Source: Linum tenue (taxonomy: Eukaryota; Streptophyta; Magnoliopsida; Malpighiales; Linaceae). Taken from it: a DNA stretch of 64,000 nucleotides. Every line of letters begins with the position of its first letter. Position 1 is the stretch's first letter. Shown in pieces: positions 42,889 through 55,140 of this stretch. The position numbers and the translations under genes were made by a program. A model generated the notes under the pieces. The model was not told the DNA's origin, did not search any database, and was given only the letters and a program-made list of their open reading frames with translations. The stretch is from the NCBI GenBank assembly GCA_946122785.1, contig CAMGYJ010000002.1, forward strand, positions 60,413,703 to 60,477,702. Reading direction: 5' to 3'.

Positions 42889-45556
42889 CATCCTTAAGCC
42901 CAAAACTTAAGGAGTTCCTTAAGCCTTGGCTGGCCAATAGGGAGAGGAGAGAGATGAAAGGCATGCAACTAACCCGTAACTAAATAAAAGGGTAAATGAG
43001 GAAGTTTTTCTAATTATTTAATGCTATTAATAATTCTATTTAATTTTGGAAAAATGCTAAATTGCCTACAAACACGCCACTCAGTTATCATGTACGTGCA
43101 ACAACCATTTCTCTTTGTCCCCGAAAAAAAAAAAACATAATTGTCTCCATTATTAACGTTCTTTCACGTGTGGTTAGTAATGGTTATGGAGCTGATTAGT
43201 CATTAGTAATAGTAATTTCATCATTATTAATGAAAATTGTCTAGGTTATTCACTAGTACCTAAAGTCATTATTAATAGTGTCGTTGAAAAAGTTGATTAT
43301 GTTACAAACGTTTAGCATATTTTAACAAGTAGTTTCATCATTGTTAATGAGAATCGTCTAGGGTATTAACTAGTCCATGAAGTGATTATTAACATTTTGG
43401 TTGAAATTATTTATCATGTTACAAACGTTTAGTATATTTTACCAAGTATTTGCATCATTGTTAATGAAAATCATTTAGCTTATTAACTAGAACCTGAAGC
43501 ATTATTAATGCCATTGGTTAGCATCTGTACACTTTTGAAAAAAGACGAGATATCGTTAACGATGACTTTTCAAATATCCTAAACTATTGTGGAAAACTCA
43601 TATTGTTAATGACACCTCGCATAAATGTTGATAACATTAAATTATAATGTTAACAGTTGTATAAAAAGTTAATAATTTAATTAAGGTCATTGATAACAGT
43701 ATACGTATTTTACGTAGATAACTTCACATTACATTGTTAATGATACCTCTCATAAACGTTGATAACGGTAATAATGACCGTATATTGTTAATGATACATC
43801 GGATAAACGTTGATAACGTTAAATTGCAATGATAAATGTTGTAAAAAAATGTTAATAATATAATTGATGATCATTGATAAATGATATACGTTTTACGTAA
43901 AAATAAATATTCTACATGCATGAGCTTTGATAACGTTATGTTTCATAGTTAACAATTTAATGTAAAATATTAATAATCTAAAAAAAGGTGATTGTTAGTG
44001 TTCTATGACATTCATTAAAAAAGATGAGATACCATTAATAATGATCCAATAAACAACCATAAATTATACAGGAAAACATTGAAAATATTTATATATATTG
44101 TTGATGATTCGTCGCATAAAGGTTGATAACGTTATATTGGATTGTCAACAACGTACCGACGAATGATGATAATTTAATTGTTGATAAGTGTGAACGTTAT
44201 ATAATTACCTTTAAAAAAAAAAAACCTTTAAAAATGACGAGACATCATTAATCATAATATACCTTTAAAAAATCATTGACAACCACAAGATAAAACATTA
44301 ATAACGAATGGGCATTGCAATGAAAATGCAAGCAAAATTATTAATAATGAACATATAACAATTTATTAATAGCAACCTTAAAAACATTAATTACAGCAAT
44401 ACAAAACACTTAAAATGCAACTATCTTCTCAAAATGTTGATAACGATGGAAATAAATATTTATAAGTAAGTTGTGCTTCATTTAAAATGCAAGAAAAATC
44501 TTTGATAATGATCGAATCTAATTATCGTCAGTCATATTATATATTATTAATAATTTTTTCTCAAACATTGATACGCTTATATCCACTTGTTGACAATTAT
44601 ACAAATTACAATACTAATTATTAGGGAAACATTAATAAGTAATAACCATAATGTATGCCATTTTAATAACTCCTATAAAAATGTTAACAACGTTCTTGTA
44701 AACCATTCAAAAGGAAAGCTAAATTGTTAACGATGCTTGTTGCCTATAGTCAAATCCTTTTCAACGTACGTAAATACATTAACAATCGACTAGGAATGGT
44801 TAAGAATCAGTAATGAAATGTTAATAATCACCACAAAAAAGGCAATAACACAATTGAAAACCTTTAACAACCATAGGAAGATAATTTACCATTACTTCAA
44901 AAAACGTTAATAAATAGATCGATCAGATTAGGTTAACAACCACATCCACGATGCATACTCTATTAAGCAAAAACACAAGAAAGGGAAGATTCCGAAGGAA
45001 GCTTCAACGACGACGTTAAGTTGCTCCTCCCGACGAGATTTGCAACGCTGAAATGATGGATGTAAGACATCGCCAAGCTGCGGATTTAACGAGATTCACG
45101 GTGCTGCAACCAACGGAAGGAAGGAGTTCGAAGCTGCGGGATGGACGAGATTCGCGACGCTGCAGGTGATGGAGAAGCAGGAAGGATCGCATGTGCATCA
45201 CTCCACCGATGGAAGCTCCGAGATGCTAAATAGGGAGGAGCTGGTGCACCAGAAACCGACGGACGATCGAATGTATCCATGCACTAGAAAGACAGAGTTG
45301 TTGTCAACGTCGCCGGAGCCGCAGAACTTGTGGAAACAGAAAAACCTAGAGAACAGTATAAAGAAACCCTACAATAGTTTAACCAACGTAATACATGGGG
45401 TCAGTATAAATAAATACAACAATAATGAATTAAATTAAAATTGTAATGTCATCCCTACCCTTAACTACCTAAAACGGCTAACTACCCACTAACTACTTAA
45501 GATTGATCTAATGGCCCATATTAACTTAAGGAACTTCTTAAGTATAGAGGCTTAAG
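42889..45556. mobile_element. AT-rich inverted-repeat element nested in the MULE
   Basis: Left end CATCCTTAAGCCCAAAACTT, AAGGAGTTCCTTAAG. The right end on the other strand is CATCCTTAAGCCTCTATACT, TAAGAAGTTCCTTAAG, inverted similarity over at least 36 bp. About 2.7 kb. 43010-44990 is AT-rich with GTTAATGAT and GTTGATAACG words; 45000-45440 is GC-richer with short imperfect repeats (GACGAGATTCGCGACGCTGC type). A target duplication was not fixed. No protein match. Confidence 0.55.
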
Positions 45557-46044
45557 GATGTGAACTCATCCCCTCCACGGTACAACCCAGTGGATGCAAG
45601 AGTACCAGTCTCATCGAATCTTTGATGATGCCACTAATTTCTTTAGCCTTGAATTGAAATAAAACACCACATACAGATAAGCAAAAAACTTTGATCCAAT
45701 AGTACCACAAGTAGCAGAGCTTTCCTCTGGTCAACGAATAGAACCCCTAATTTGTTCATCTTCAATTTCAACTGAGCATCACAGAAAGATCACTATTAAT
45801 CCTCCATCACAGGGGGAAAACCCCCAAATCAAATCTCACTACAGCCAGCCAATCGATCCCCTAGGCCAAAACCAAGGGAGATTATATTAGATTAGATCCT
45901 CAAGCTGAATACCTAGATCGTAAAAAGCAGCTCAAAATATATGAATTTGAAGTGAAGCCAATTCCAACGAAGCACAATTCAAGCAGGATCCACAGCTTTC
46001 TCAATCACATCCAATCCATCAACCGCCCAAACCCCACACAAGCC

Positions 46045-48615
46045 TGTAGAATTTGATGATGCGGAATTGGAACAACACACGAACACGAGATTTTACGTGG
46101 TATCCTCGATCGATTAATTGATCGAGACTAATCCACGGTGAGCTCAAACGAGCTCACGGCTGACGTTTTATTGAACGACTACATTGTGACCGACTAGCTT
46201 ACCACAAGACTTGGTAGCTTAGTTCTTAAATAGACACAAGGTTTAGGCTTTAATCCTTGCACAGCCATGACCTTGGCTTGACAAGCAAGGAATACAAAAC
46301 CATAATGGACAAGGAGAACTAATGGTTATTTACTACAATTGGAGTTCTTACTCCAATTGGACTTGTAACTAACTGAGATTAGTTCCAACGAGTCCAACAC
46401 TCTCCCTCAAGCGAAGACATGAATGACAAGAATGTCGAGCTTGAAAAAGGAGATGTGACTAACAAGCATGACAAGCTTGAACAACAAAACTCGAGATGAA
46501 CAACATCTCGGATGAGGCTGATTTGGAGACGACTGACTCTCTCCCTTGAACAACCTGATGAAGATGGTTAACTGCATCTTCTTGAACGTCGTGACGAGAC
46601 GGTTGATTGCGTCTCTTGAACGACCTTACAGAGACGGTTGACTGCGTCTCTTGAATGACTTGACGGAGACGATTGACTGCGTCTATCCGTATGATATGGT
46701 GGAGATGGTTGACTGCATCTCCTGAACGACTTGACTCCCTATTCTCCCCCTCAAGCTGACGCATGAATGATGTGAATGCCCATCTTGAAAGTTAAAATGG
46801 TGATGACTCAACATTGAACGATGCTGAATGCTGAGGGGACGATCGTGACTGGGATCGTGAATGCCTCGCTTTATGAGTAGACCTTCTTTTTTTTTTGTGA
46901 AGAAAACTATATCTCCCCAACAATAGCTATTGAAGAGGCAATGACTGCAGGTCACGATTTTTCTTCAACGCCATGACTTTGATGTTGGTGAAGACTCGCT
47001 TTCTACATAACCTTGATGAAGATGACACGGCTTCAACGACAACTAGCCTGTGAAAGTATCCCCAAACTGAGAGTTGACAGCGGCTCGTTGATGTAGAACG
47101 GGGAATCAATCAGCTTCACATGGCAAGGGACTCCAGCCATGGACTATGGTGCGACTAGAACAAGCATATAAATGCATGTAGATAAGCTTTGCTGACGTAG
47201 ACTAAAAATAAACACGATGGTTTATTTTACTTGATGTCTCCTTCCTTAGCTATGCAAGTGTCCCACCAAAACTCTACTGCAATTGTTGACTGGCCGGCGA
47301 ACGAGACAAATTGAAATGAGACAAACCTAGTGAGGCCGACCGAAGCTTTGACTTAGCTGGACTACGGATGGCGGACACTAAAGCACGGACTTCAACCTGA
47401 CAACGGATGACCCGACGCAATTGATGACAAGATTATCGTTGCTGACCAGATGATGTAGAATTGGAGAAGGCACCTCGATGCAAGGAGACGCCGCGATGAA
47501 AGCTCCGAACAACGCGGAGGCTTGACTGGCCGGCGATGACGGTGACTTTGGTGTGAGCTCGGATCCAAGCAACCTCTACTAACGAATGAGATGATGATGA
47601 TGCAACGACCCGGGATGACGGACCCGGGAGAAAGAAGAACTGGCGAGGGCAGTAATGCGGGACGACTTCAAGGCCTTATCTAGCAGGAGAGGACAGGCGA
47701 GGACGCTCAGGGCGACGTCGGAAAGAAAACAGGCCATGAGTTGACCTTGCTTCCTGACTGAAGGATGAACGCCGGGAACCCAAGATGGACAAGGTGTCTC
47801 ACCGTTGATGCCTCGACTGATGACCTCGACGATGGCCTCGTTGACGAAGATAGCAACGACGATATGGATGCTGACTGGAGACCGAACGAGGAGCTTGGAC
47901 GGATACAAAAGCGCTTGGGATGCGGATGACGGCAGCAAAGGCTTCAAGAAAGACGATTGTGACCAGGACTTTAGGCAGCAGGTAGCCTATGAGCAAAGGC
48001 ATAGACTCGGTGCTGAACTGAGTTGAGGACGACGACGGTGATTGAGCGATGACCTTGATTCCTTGACTTATGATTCAGCGACAACCATCATGACAATATG
48101 ATAGGCGACACGACAGTTGACGATTGATGACATCAGGGACGGCAGATCCCATCGACCTCAGTGCGGACTCGTCGGACATGACGGGGACAACGCACAGAAG
48201 AACCAAAACGATGGCGGAAGCGCAAACCCTAACAATGGACCGAGGTTAGCTCTGATACCATGTAGAATTTGATGATGCGGAATTGGAACAACACACGAAT
48301 ACGAGATTTTACGTGGTATCCTCGATCGATTGATTGATCGAGACTAATCCACGGTGAGCTCGAACGAGCTCACGGCTGACGTTTTATTGAACGACTACAT
48401 TGTGACCGACTAGCTTACCACAAGACTTGGTAGCTTAGTTCTTAAATAGACACAAGGTTTAAGCTTTAATCCTTGCACAGCCGTGACCTTGGCTTGACAA
48501 GCAAGGAATACAAAACCATAATGGACAAGGAGAACTAATGGTTATTTACTACAATTGGAGTTCTTACTCCAATTGGACTTGTAACTAACTGAGATTAGTT
48601 CCAACGAGTCCAACA
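46045..48615 (-). mobile_element. Non-autonomous LTR retrotransposon, 2.57 kb
   Basis: Two 355-bp LTRs, 46045-46399 and 48261-48615, differ by 5 substitutions as read. A perfect 5-bp duplication AAGCC flanks them (46040-46044 and 48616-48620). In minus orientation the primer-binding site TGGTATCAGAGC follows the 5' LTR (about 48260-48249), complementary to initiator Met tRNA. A purine tract TTGAGGGAGAG precedes the 3' LTR (about 46410-46400). The 1.86-kb interior encodes no gag or pol. It contains five imperfect repeats of about 42 bp (GACGGTTGACTGCGTCTC) at 46555-46740. It would need enzymes from another, probably copia-type, element. Confidence 0.92.
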
Positions 48616-48972
48616 AAGCCCTCGACAAACAAATCATAAGAACAGCTGTTTAACCCCAAATCCAAACGAATCAAACTTGTGGGAATCATGAGGGAAGCAA
48701 AGAGAAAGAAGAAGCAGACAATTTGAGGGAAGCGCTCTGGGTTCAAATGTTGCCGTCAATGTCGATGATACTCTGAACCAGAGAGGTGGTTGCCCTCGAT
48801 TTCATGCTTGAGGTGGTCATTGACGTCATTCTGCCCCGACATCTTGCGGAGCAACTTGGCGCACATATAGGGCTGAATCGACGAGACCCTTAACTTAGTG
48901 TGTTGAATCGACATCAGAGACAGGAGCGCACATCTGCTACAGGATTAGGGGTTTTGGAGGAGAGGACGAAAG

Positions 48973-50061
48973 TAGGGGTGGCAGTTCGGTTTCCGGTTAG
49001 CGGCTAACCGGCCTGTTCAACCGATAACCGCCGGTTAGTAGCTAACCGAAAACCGACGGTTATTTGCCTCGGTCGGTGTTCGGTGGAATAAGGCTGGTTT
49101 TCGGCTAGCCGAGTAACCGAGGCTGATTAACCGCGGTTACCCGACTAACCGAACATAACCGACCAACCATCCTTTTAATAAAACCCCAACCCTAATTCTT
49201 TCTTCTTCGTACTCAAATCCCAGCCCTCTGTTCCTAAAAAAAAAACCCCAGCGAAGGAGGGAGAGACAGAGAATGATGAGATCTGGGGAAAAAGGGCTTG
49301 TAAAGCTCATGCAGCTTGTCTCCAATTAAATCCCTTCTCGCCAAATCCACGGGGTTGCCTGCTGCTGCTACTGATGATGGTGATGAACTGAAGAATTGGG
49401 AGACTTGCTCGAGATCGTAAGGGGTGAAGGAAGACGACGGCGACGGCGACTGAGAGTGAAAATCGAGCTGGAAGGATGAAGAAGCGCTGCTGGTGGTGGT
49501 GGTGGTTGTATTGCAGCAGGTGGGGATGGCGGAGGAAGAAGCGGCGGAGCAGCCTCTGACGACGGCAAGGAGATCCCAATTGTCGGCCATGGAGGGGATT
49601 GGGGGGGGGGGGACAAGAGGAGCGGATGGTGAAGTGTTGTGGTGGCTTGTGGGTTTGAAATGGAGGAAGGAGAGAGAAGGAAGAAAAGGGCTGGTCTCTC
49701 TGCCCTCTGGTGGTTTTTTTTTTGGAGGAAGGCAGGAGAGAGAAGGAGGAAGAAGATAAGAATTTAGTGGTAGGGAGAGGAGAGAAGAAGAAGAGTTTTG
49801 GTTTGATAGGGAGAGGAGAGAGGAAGTAACGTGGGTGGGTGGGGTGGGTATTGGGTTTTTTTTCTTTCTTTCCTTTTTTTTTTTAATAATTTGGTTGTTG
49901 CGGTATAACCGAACCAGAACCGAAAACCGGCTGGTCGGTGGTCGGCTAACCGCGACCTATAGCACGGTCGGTGGTCGGCAGACAGAGGGGAAGGCTCGGT
50001 TTAACCGAAAACCGATAATTCGGTTTTCGGTTAAATCGAAACCGACCGACTGCCACCCCTA
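48973..50061. mobile_element. hAT-like MITE with CGGTTAACCG repeats and perfect duplication
   Basis: Ends TAGGGGTGGCAGTTCGGT and ACCGACTGCCACCCCTA; duplication GACGAAAG at 48965-48972 and 50062-50069. Interior 49200-49850 is GA/CT-rich with a short Ser/Pro frame on the minus strand, perhaps captured DNA. Non-autonomous. Confidence 0.88.
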
Positions 50062-50375
50062 GACGAAAGCGGTGGAAGAAGAAGAGTTCGAGAAACGAAA
50101 ATAGACGGTGGGGTGGGGCCCCTGAAATTATTTTTTATTTTTTTAATATTTTAAACGACATGTCATTAAATTAGTGGTCCTGTCACCATTCTGTTTGCCA
50201 CGTCATAAAAAATCTGACGGAGTTAACGGAGTTTAACGGAGACTGACGTCCAGTGACTAACGGTGAAACAATTCGTAAAGTTAGTGGCTAATAAGAAAGA
50301 AAAGTAATTTGGATGACAAACGTGAAAGATTTATGTAAATTGAGTGACCAAACGTGTAATTTAGCCCAATAAATT

Positions 50376-50906
50376 TGATGAAAGAGAGGTTGTGATATTG
50401 TAAGAGGCACCAAAGAAAGGCCTGTGATTTGTGTAAGGCCGATTGTCTTATTCTTGAATGTTATAGGGTTTAATCAACCCTCAAACAGGTGGGAGTTCCT
50501 AAAAGTCCTATGTGTGAGAAATGTGGATGTGGTGGCGTATTAGAAAGGAGAGTTGATGAATCTAAATCAGTAGAAGCAGCCGAGGAGTGCACTGAAGCAG
50601 CCGAGGAGTGCTTTGAAAGATGAGAGATATATTTGCGTTATGGGGACTCAGATTTGGCAAGAGCTTGGTTGTTTTGGACTTTGGTCTTCAGAAGTAAAGC
50701 TTCGGGAATTTTAAACCTGGGGAAAAAAAATCTGTACATACTATAGTGCAAGGACTGGATGGAGAAGCTTTTTTTTTTTCCTTCTCACTGTTGTGTTGTG
50801 TATGCATATAATGACGAGGCAGAAGGAAGAACAACCTGTGTGGAAATGGCAAACTTGAAGGTGTGTGACAATTGGGAGTTAACACTGTTTGATTCCCTGA
50901 TGAAGC
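50376..50906 (+). pseudogene. LINE remnant, right part, after the MULE
   Basis: Continuation of the LINE-like sequence broken at 42327. A segment reading LNVIGFNQPSNRWEFLKVLC, NVDVV resembles the start of plant LINE ORF2 (W-N-x-R-G-x-N-x-P). A short direct repeat GCAGCCGAGGAGTGC occurs twice at 50577-50611. Heavily decayed. Confidence 0.45.
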
Positions 50907-50933
50907 CTCTTACCTAGGGGCTAGGGCTAGCGC

Positions 50934-51521
50934 TAGGGACGGGATGGCAATGGGTAGGGTCGGGTGTGGGTTTACCCTATACCAACTCCTAACTCGTCGG
51001 GTAGAGCCTTCTAAAATATTCGATCAAATAACCAACGGGTATGAAAATTATATAACCATACCCTATCCACCGGGTAACCACGGGTATTCGGGTAACCATG
51101 GGTACGAATCCTAAACTATGAACTTATACACATATATGCACATACATACTGTTGTCCATTAAAAATTCTCAATACTTGTAACTGTTCTACCTTCAACAAT
51201 CCACACAAATAAAAACAGCAAACACATAATAATTGTTCTTGCTTCTACAATCCACACAAACATAATAATCGTCTACATCTTCATCATCAATAATGGTAGC
51301 TAAACTCAATTTATCAAGCTAAACTCAATTTCTCAAGGGAAATTGACCCTTTGGTTAGCGGGGCGGGTATTATCGATTACCATACCCATACCCTACCCTT
51401 TATTTTGAAACCGGGTATTACCCGTACCCGCCTCTTAACCCGTCAAAACGGGTAATTTCCCTCGTTGACCGGTTACGGTCGGGTAGGGTACCCATGGTTA
51501 CGGGTTGGATTGACATCTCTA
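50934..51521. mobile_element. Innermost hAT-like MITE with CGGGTACCCG-type repeats
   Basis: 588 bp. Ends TAGGGACGGGATGGCAATGG and GGATTGACATCTCTA. Duplication GCTAGCGC (50926-50933) versus GCTAGGGC (51522-51529), 7 of 8. Subterminal words GGGTAACC and TACCCGTACCCG. It sits in the left target duplication of the next element, so it came last. Confidence 0.75.
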
Positions 51522-51523
51522 GC

Positions 51524-52120
51524 TAGGGCTGCAAATGAGCCAAGCCGCTCACGAGCAACTCGGCGTTCGAATAAAAAAAAACTCGTTCGACATTCGACTA
51601 GTTGTTTAACAAACCGGCTCGCGAGCCAACTCGTTAGTAAACGAGCCAAGCTTGAGCTAGACCATGCTCAGCTTGATAAGCTCGTGAGCTAGCTTGACTC
51701 GGTGGCTTGTTGAGCTAAGCTCGTGAGTTGGTTTGTTTAGAACTTGTGGAATGATTAATTACTCTTTTGAACATGAAAATTATCATGTTAATAAGGATGT
51801 GTATGGAAGTTAGAGGTTATTTTTAGTTTATAGTGTTCTTTTTATCATTTTTAGTTTCTGATATTCTCATTTGTACACATTTTTCAGCAAAGAATGGTTT
51901 CAAATCGAGCTCATCTTGAGTCGAGCTTGTACTCAGCTTGACAAACTGTGTTAATGAGCATTTATCGAGCTCTATCGAGCCGAGCTTGAGCTGGATTATT
52001 TTTAATCGAGTCGAGCTCGAGCTGGATGATCAAATTTCGAGTTCGAGCTGAAAATTTTATAAACGAGCCGAGCTCAAGCTGAGCAAAAGCTCGATTCGAC
52101 TCGACTCGTTTGCAGCCCTA
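51524..52120. mobile_element. Middle hAT-like MITE, sister of 32036-32775
   Basis: 597 bp, TAGGGCTGCAAATGAGCC...CTCGTTTGCAGCCCTA. The right flank CCTAGGGC (52121-52128) matches the left flank GCTAGGGC in 7 of 8 positions once the innermost element is removed. It has one copy of the 60-bp unit that is triplicated in the sister. Confidence 0.8.
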
Positions 52121-52952
52121 CCTAGGGCTAGAAGTTTGGTACCGGTATTTGGAATATACCGAATACCGTATCGAATTTGTCTACATTTAGTATTACCGAA
52201 TACACGTATTATTTCTTGGGATTGGGATTGAATTTCAATTGTAATTCGGTATTAGTGATCACGGGATTGGGATCAGTATATACCAAAATACCGATCAATA
52301 TTGAAATATAAGCTAGTGTGTATTTTATCCTCTCAACTAAACTCTCTCATTCACTACTACACGATTCTCAACCACCAAGAGTGTCATTTAATTATACATT
52401 GATCATTCCATCTTTGTTTCACAACTCAGAAGTCCTCATCCAACTCAATTGACCTTCCAATTTAAGTCACTTCCATCTCTCACCTAATCACTTGTTATTT
52501 TCACAACACCAAAAAGCAAACACTAGTATAGTATTCTCTCAACCTCCAATTCGTCGAATTAAAGATTAACAATGACAATAACTTGAGATGTCACCTCTCT
52601 TTCTTTCTCCTTATCCATATCCTAGCTCTAGGCAAACTCAAGACTCTTTGCTTAGTCTCTTTGCCCTAAATTAAACAATCGAATCTAATTTGTATATTTA
52701 ATTATTAGTTTCAAATGTAATTAATTTCGTATTCGATAATACCGATTGGGATACCAAAGTACCGATTGGGATAGCGAAATATTTAGGGATTGGGATACCG
52801 AAATTATTTAGGGATTGGGATTGAGATTAATTTACGGGTGTAATTCGGTATTCGGGATTTCAGTATTTGGTATTGGGATACCGATACCGTACCGATTTCC
52901 ACCCCTACTCTTACAAAAGGAATGTTTTAATGGGATTAATAGAATGGAGCTT

Positions 52953-53704
52953 CTCAAAGATGGAGCCAGGAATTTAAGTAAGGGGGTAAAAAAAATTAAG
53001 AAATAAATTACTATGCTATTTATAATTCAACAAAAATTACCAAAATGTCAACATATAAAGCTTATTTTTAATTAGTAGTAGATATTTAAGAAATAAATTA
53101 CTATGCTATTTATCATTCAACAAAAATTGCCAAAATGTCAACATATAAAGCTTATTTTTAATTAGTAGTAGAGCTTTGGCATGTTGTATGGTTAAAAAGC
53201 TAAATCATTGCTAATTAAAATGAAAATGGAGCTTAATTCCTAATGGAAATGGAGAGAATGGTCAAACGAAGTATAATTCCTAATCATAAGCAAATTAACT
53301 TGCAAAATTTCATAAAATCAGGGTTAAAATGAGAAACTTGGATACAAATTGCAAGACTATGGATAAAGGATATACTAGAATGGGGAAAGTTAGGTACCAA
53401 ATTGTAAGGCATAGAAAATGTGGGGTTGAGAAAGTTAGGTAGCAATTGTAAAAATAAGAGGCAAAAGATGTACCAAAATGAGAAAATTTGGTACCAATTC
53501 GTAAAGCATGGACAATTTTGGGGTTTGGAAGCAAAATATAAAGAAAGGTCTCTAAAATACAATGTAGTGAGTGTGATCGGTCACCACAGAACCTCTGACC
53601 TCCCCTTACCATTAGACTATATTTTAGGTTGTGTATCTTGTTGCAAAGTCTTATTTTCATATTTTAGGAGGGGCCATGGCCTGCTTACACACTAGCTCCG
53701 TTCC
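52953..53704. mobile_element. Possible element with GGAGCCAGG ends; contains a 92-bp duplication
   Basis: Flanked by TGGAGCTT (52945-52952 and 53705-53712). Inverted GGAGCxAGG words lie near both ends but not exactly at them, so the boundaries are tentative. A 92-bp unit (AAGAAATAAATTACTATGCT ... ATTAGTAGTAGA) is directly repeated at about 52998 and 53090. Non-coding. Confidence 0.4.
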
Positions 53705-53714
53705 TGGAGCTTAG

Positions 53715-53905
53715 TAAAACATGAATGTATTATACTTGGAGTCTTGGACTAATAGACAACACAAAGACCTATATGCTATAGCCAAAAAATTGGATACAGC
53801 AATGGTTAATAATAATTGGGTGGCAACATTTCCTGACTGCAAAATGGAAGCTATTGTAAGTACCTTCTTTGATCAGTGTGCATTAATTCAAAAAATGAGA
53901 TAACA
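53715..53905 (+). pseudogene. LINE endonuclease-domain fragment
   Basis: KKLDTAMVNNNWVATFPDCK followed by FFDQCALI resembles the plant L1 endonuclease segment (KLDRxLVNxxWLxxFP...SDHxPL) with SDH changed. Only about 60 residues remain. The sequence to about 54420 is AT-rich without a match. Confidence 0.5.
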
Positions 53906-54599
53906 TCCCACTTCTTTTTACCTACATCCCACAATATAATTTTGTTGATGGGAATACATACAAAAGTGTTATATGGATTGGATGATCACCCTAATTCCAT
54001 ATGTATAGTTAGGCTATCCTCAAAGCATAGGCTCAAAAAAGGTATAGTAACCCTTTAGGTAGGCTTCCTCTGTTCGTTTTGAAATTTTTCCACCAAGCTT
54101 CTTTTTGGCTCAAACAACTCCGGTAGGGTTTCAACTGGTTTGGACTTCATTTGATATATGAAAATCTCCTTTAGACTTTATTTCTTAGTCCTCCATCTTT
54201 AGCCAATAGATTATCTGATTCATCCTTCTTGATGATATTTTACCTTCACAAGCACATAATTATACCAAAAAGCATGAAAGAATATTAAAATATGATCAAA
54301 GTCTAAAACAAGTACATTGACTAAATAATCACAAAATTCATAGAAAATATGAGAAAACAACTAAAGATACATCGATAGAAAGGGAATATATCAAATATAT
54401 GAAATGGAAAACACTATAATTTGAAAGTTTTGGCATTGTATCGAGGGGGCATCCGAACTGTCATTCCAGCTTCTTATCGCTCCCAACAAATGGCGGAGTC
54501 ACGATTCAAGATGGTAGGGAAGGCGTGTAGCGCATGGAAGGAGGCATTGAGGAAGGTTACTGACGAAAGCTATTTGAAAGTTCCTCCATTCCCAATGCA

Positions 54600-55140
54600 T
54601 GCAATCAATTGACCCAATTATCCCATGAAATCCATGTTGAGAGGCTTTCCTGAGGAGTTTTGCCAAATCTTCACTGTAGAATTTCTCCAAAGTCATTAGA
54701 GCGTTAGTCTCACCAATATGAAGGTATTCATAAAGAGAAGCAACAATGGAACCAAGCACGCATAGAGCAGTTGGGATTCTCACTTCAGACGATATATAAG
54801 TTTTACCAACAACATACCCTTTTGGAAAATGTTGGATCAACCTCGAACATACCCCCCTGAATTTGATGGAACAATGCAGGATACAAACAAAAATGCCTTC
54901 TGAATGTTCGCTCGTCGTATTTTGGCCTCCTTCCATTTTGACTAAAGTAATCATTCATCAAGCGTTAATGCGCAACTTTTCTATGAAATCTAGTTATGTC
55001 TCAACTGCAAACTTGTCGGGGAAGTGGTGCATATTCCTCATTCTCCATATTTTGGGTTTTTAGTTGGAGTTCATGGTCAAACAATTCAAGCTTTGGATAC
55101 TCTTGCTCATCCGACGATGAAGATTGAAATGAATACATAA
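54600..55140 (-). pseudogene. PIF/Harbinger transposase remnant
   Basis: Minus-strand pieces in shifting frames: RLMNDYFSQN, then KYDERTFRRHFCLYPALFHQ and GMFEVDPTFSKR, then after another shift EYLHIGETNALMTLEKFYSE and GFHGIIGSIDCMHWEWRNF. The last carries the first catalytic Asp region (SIDCMHWEW) of HARBI1-like DDE transposases. Frameshifts and loss of the C-terminal catalytic residues make it inactive. Confidence 0.8.

Larger units (their letters stand above)
42337..50366. mobile_element. MULE-type element of 8.03 kb with about 215-bp TIRs and nested insertions
   Basis: Perfect 9-bp duplication CAATAAATT (42328-42336 and 50367-50375). Arms at 42337-42555 and 50150-50366 start GGCTAAATTACACGTTTGGT and run colinear through CTCCGTTAAACTCC and GACGTGGCAAAC. 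No transposase is recognised. Non-nested interior (42600-42885, 45560-46040, 48620-48965) has gene-like pieces on the minus strand, for example DLGGSKYIVIQGVAGAVIRG, which I cannot name; this resembles Pack-MULE cargo. It is interrupted by three other elements. Confidence 0.85.
50915..52907. mobile_element. Outer hAT-like element of a triple nest (GGTATCGGTACC type)
   Basis: Starts TAGGGGCTAGG and ends GTACCGATTTCCACCCCTA. Duplication CTCTTACC (50907-50914) versus CTCTTACA (52908-52915), 7 of 8. Its body after the nested insertions (52129-52907) is the reverse-complement relative of 4132-5056. Confidence 0.75.

Noticed and set aside
43010..44990. Possible matrix-attachment region or gene desert of independent origin
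   Set aside because: It lies between the inverted ends at 42889 and 45556, so it is the interior of that element.
48249..48262. A tRNA gene at the GGTATCAGAGC match
   Set aside because: It is only the 12-bp primer-binding site next to an LTR; no cloverleaf sequence around it.
49234..49616. Pro/Ser-rich frames on the minus strand inside the 48973-50061 MITE
   Set aside because: Low-complexity GA/CT DNA in three overlapping frames, with no recognisable family; possible captured DNA only.
52945..53712. Firm transposon call from the TGGAGCTT flanks
   Set aside because: The inverted GGAGC words are not at the exact ends, and the flanking octamer resembles them, so it may be coincidental; kept only as a low-confidence feature.
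54421..54612. 63-aa plus-strand frame
   Set aside because: Antisense to the decaying end of the PIF/Harbinger remnant; no family match.
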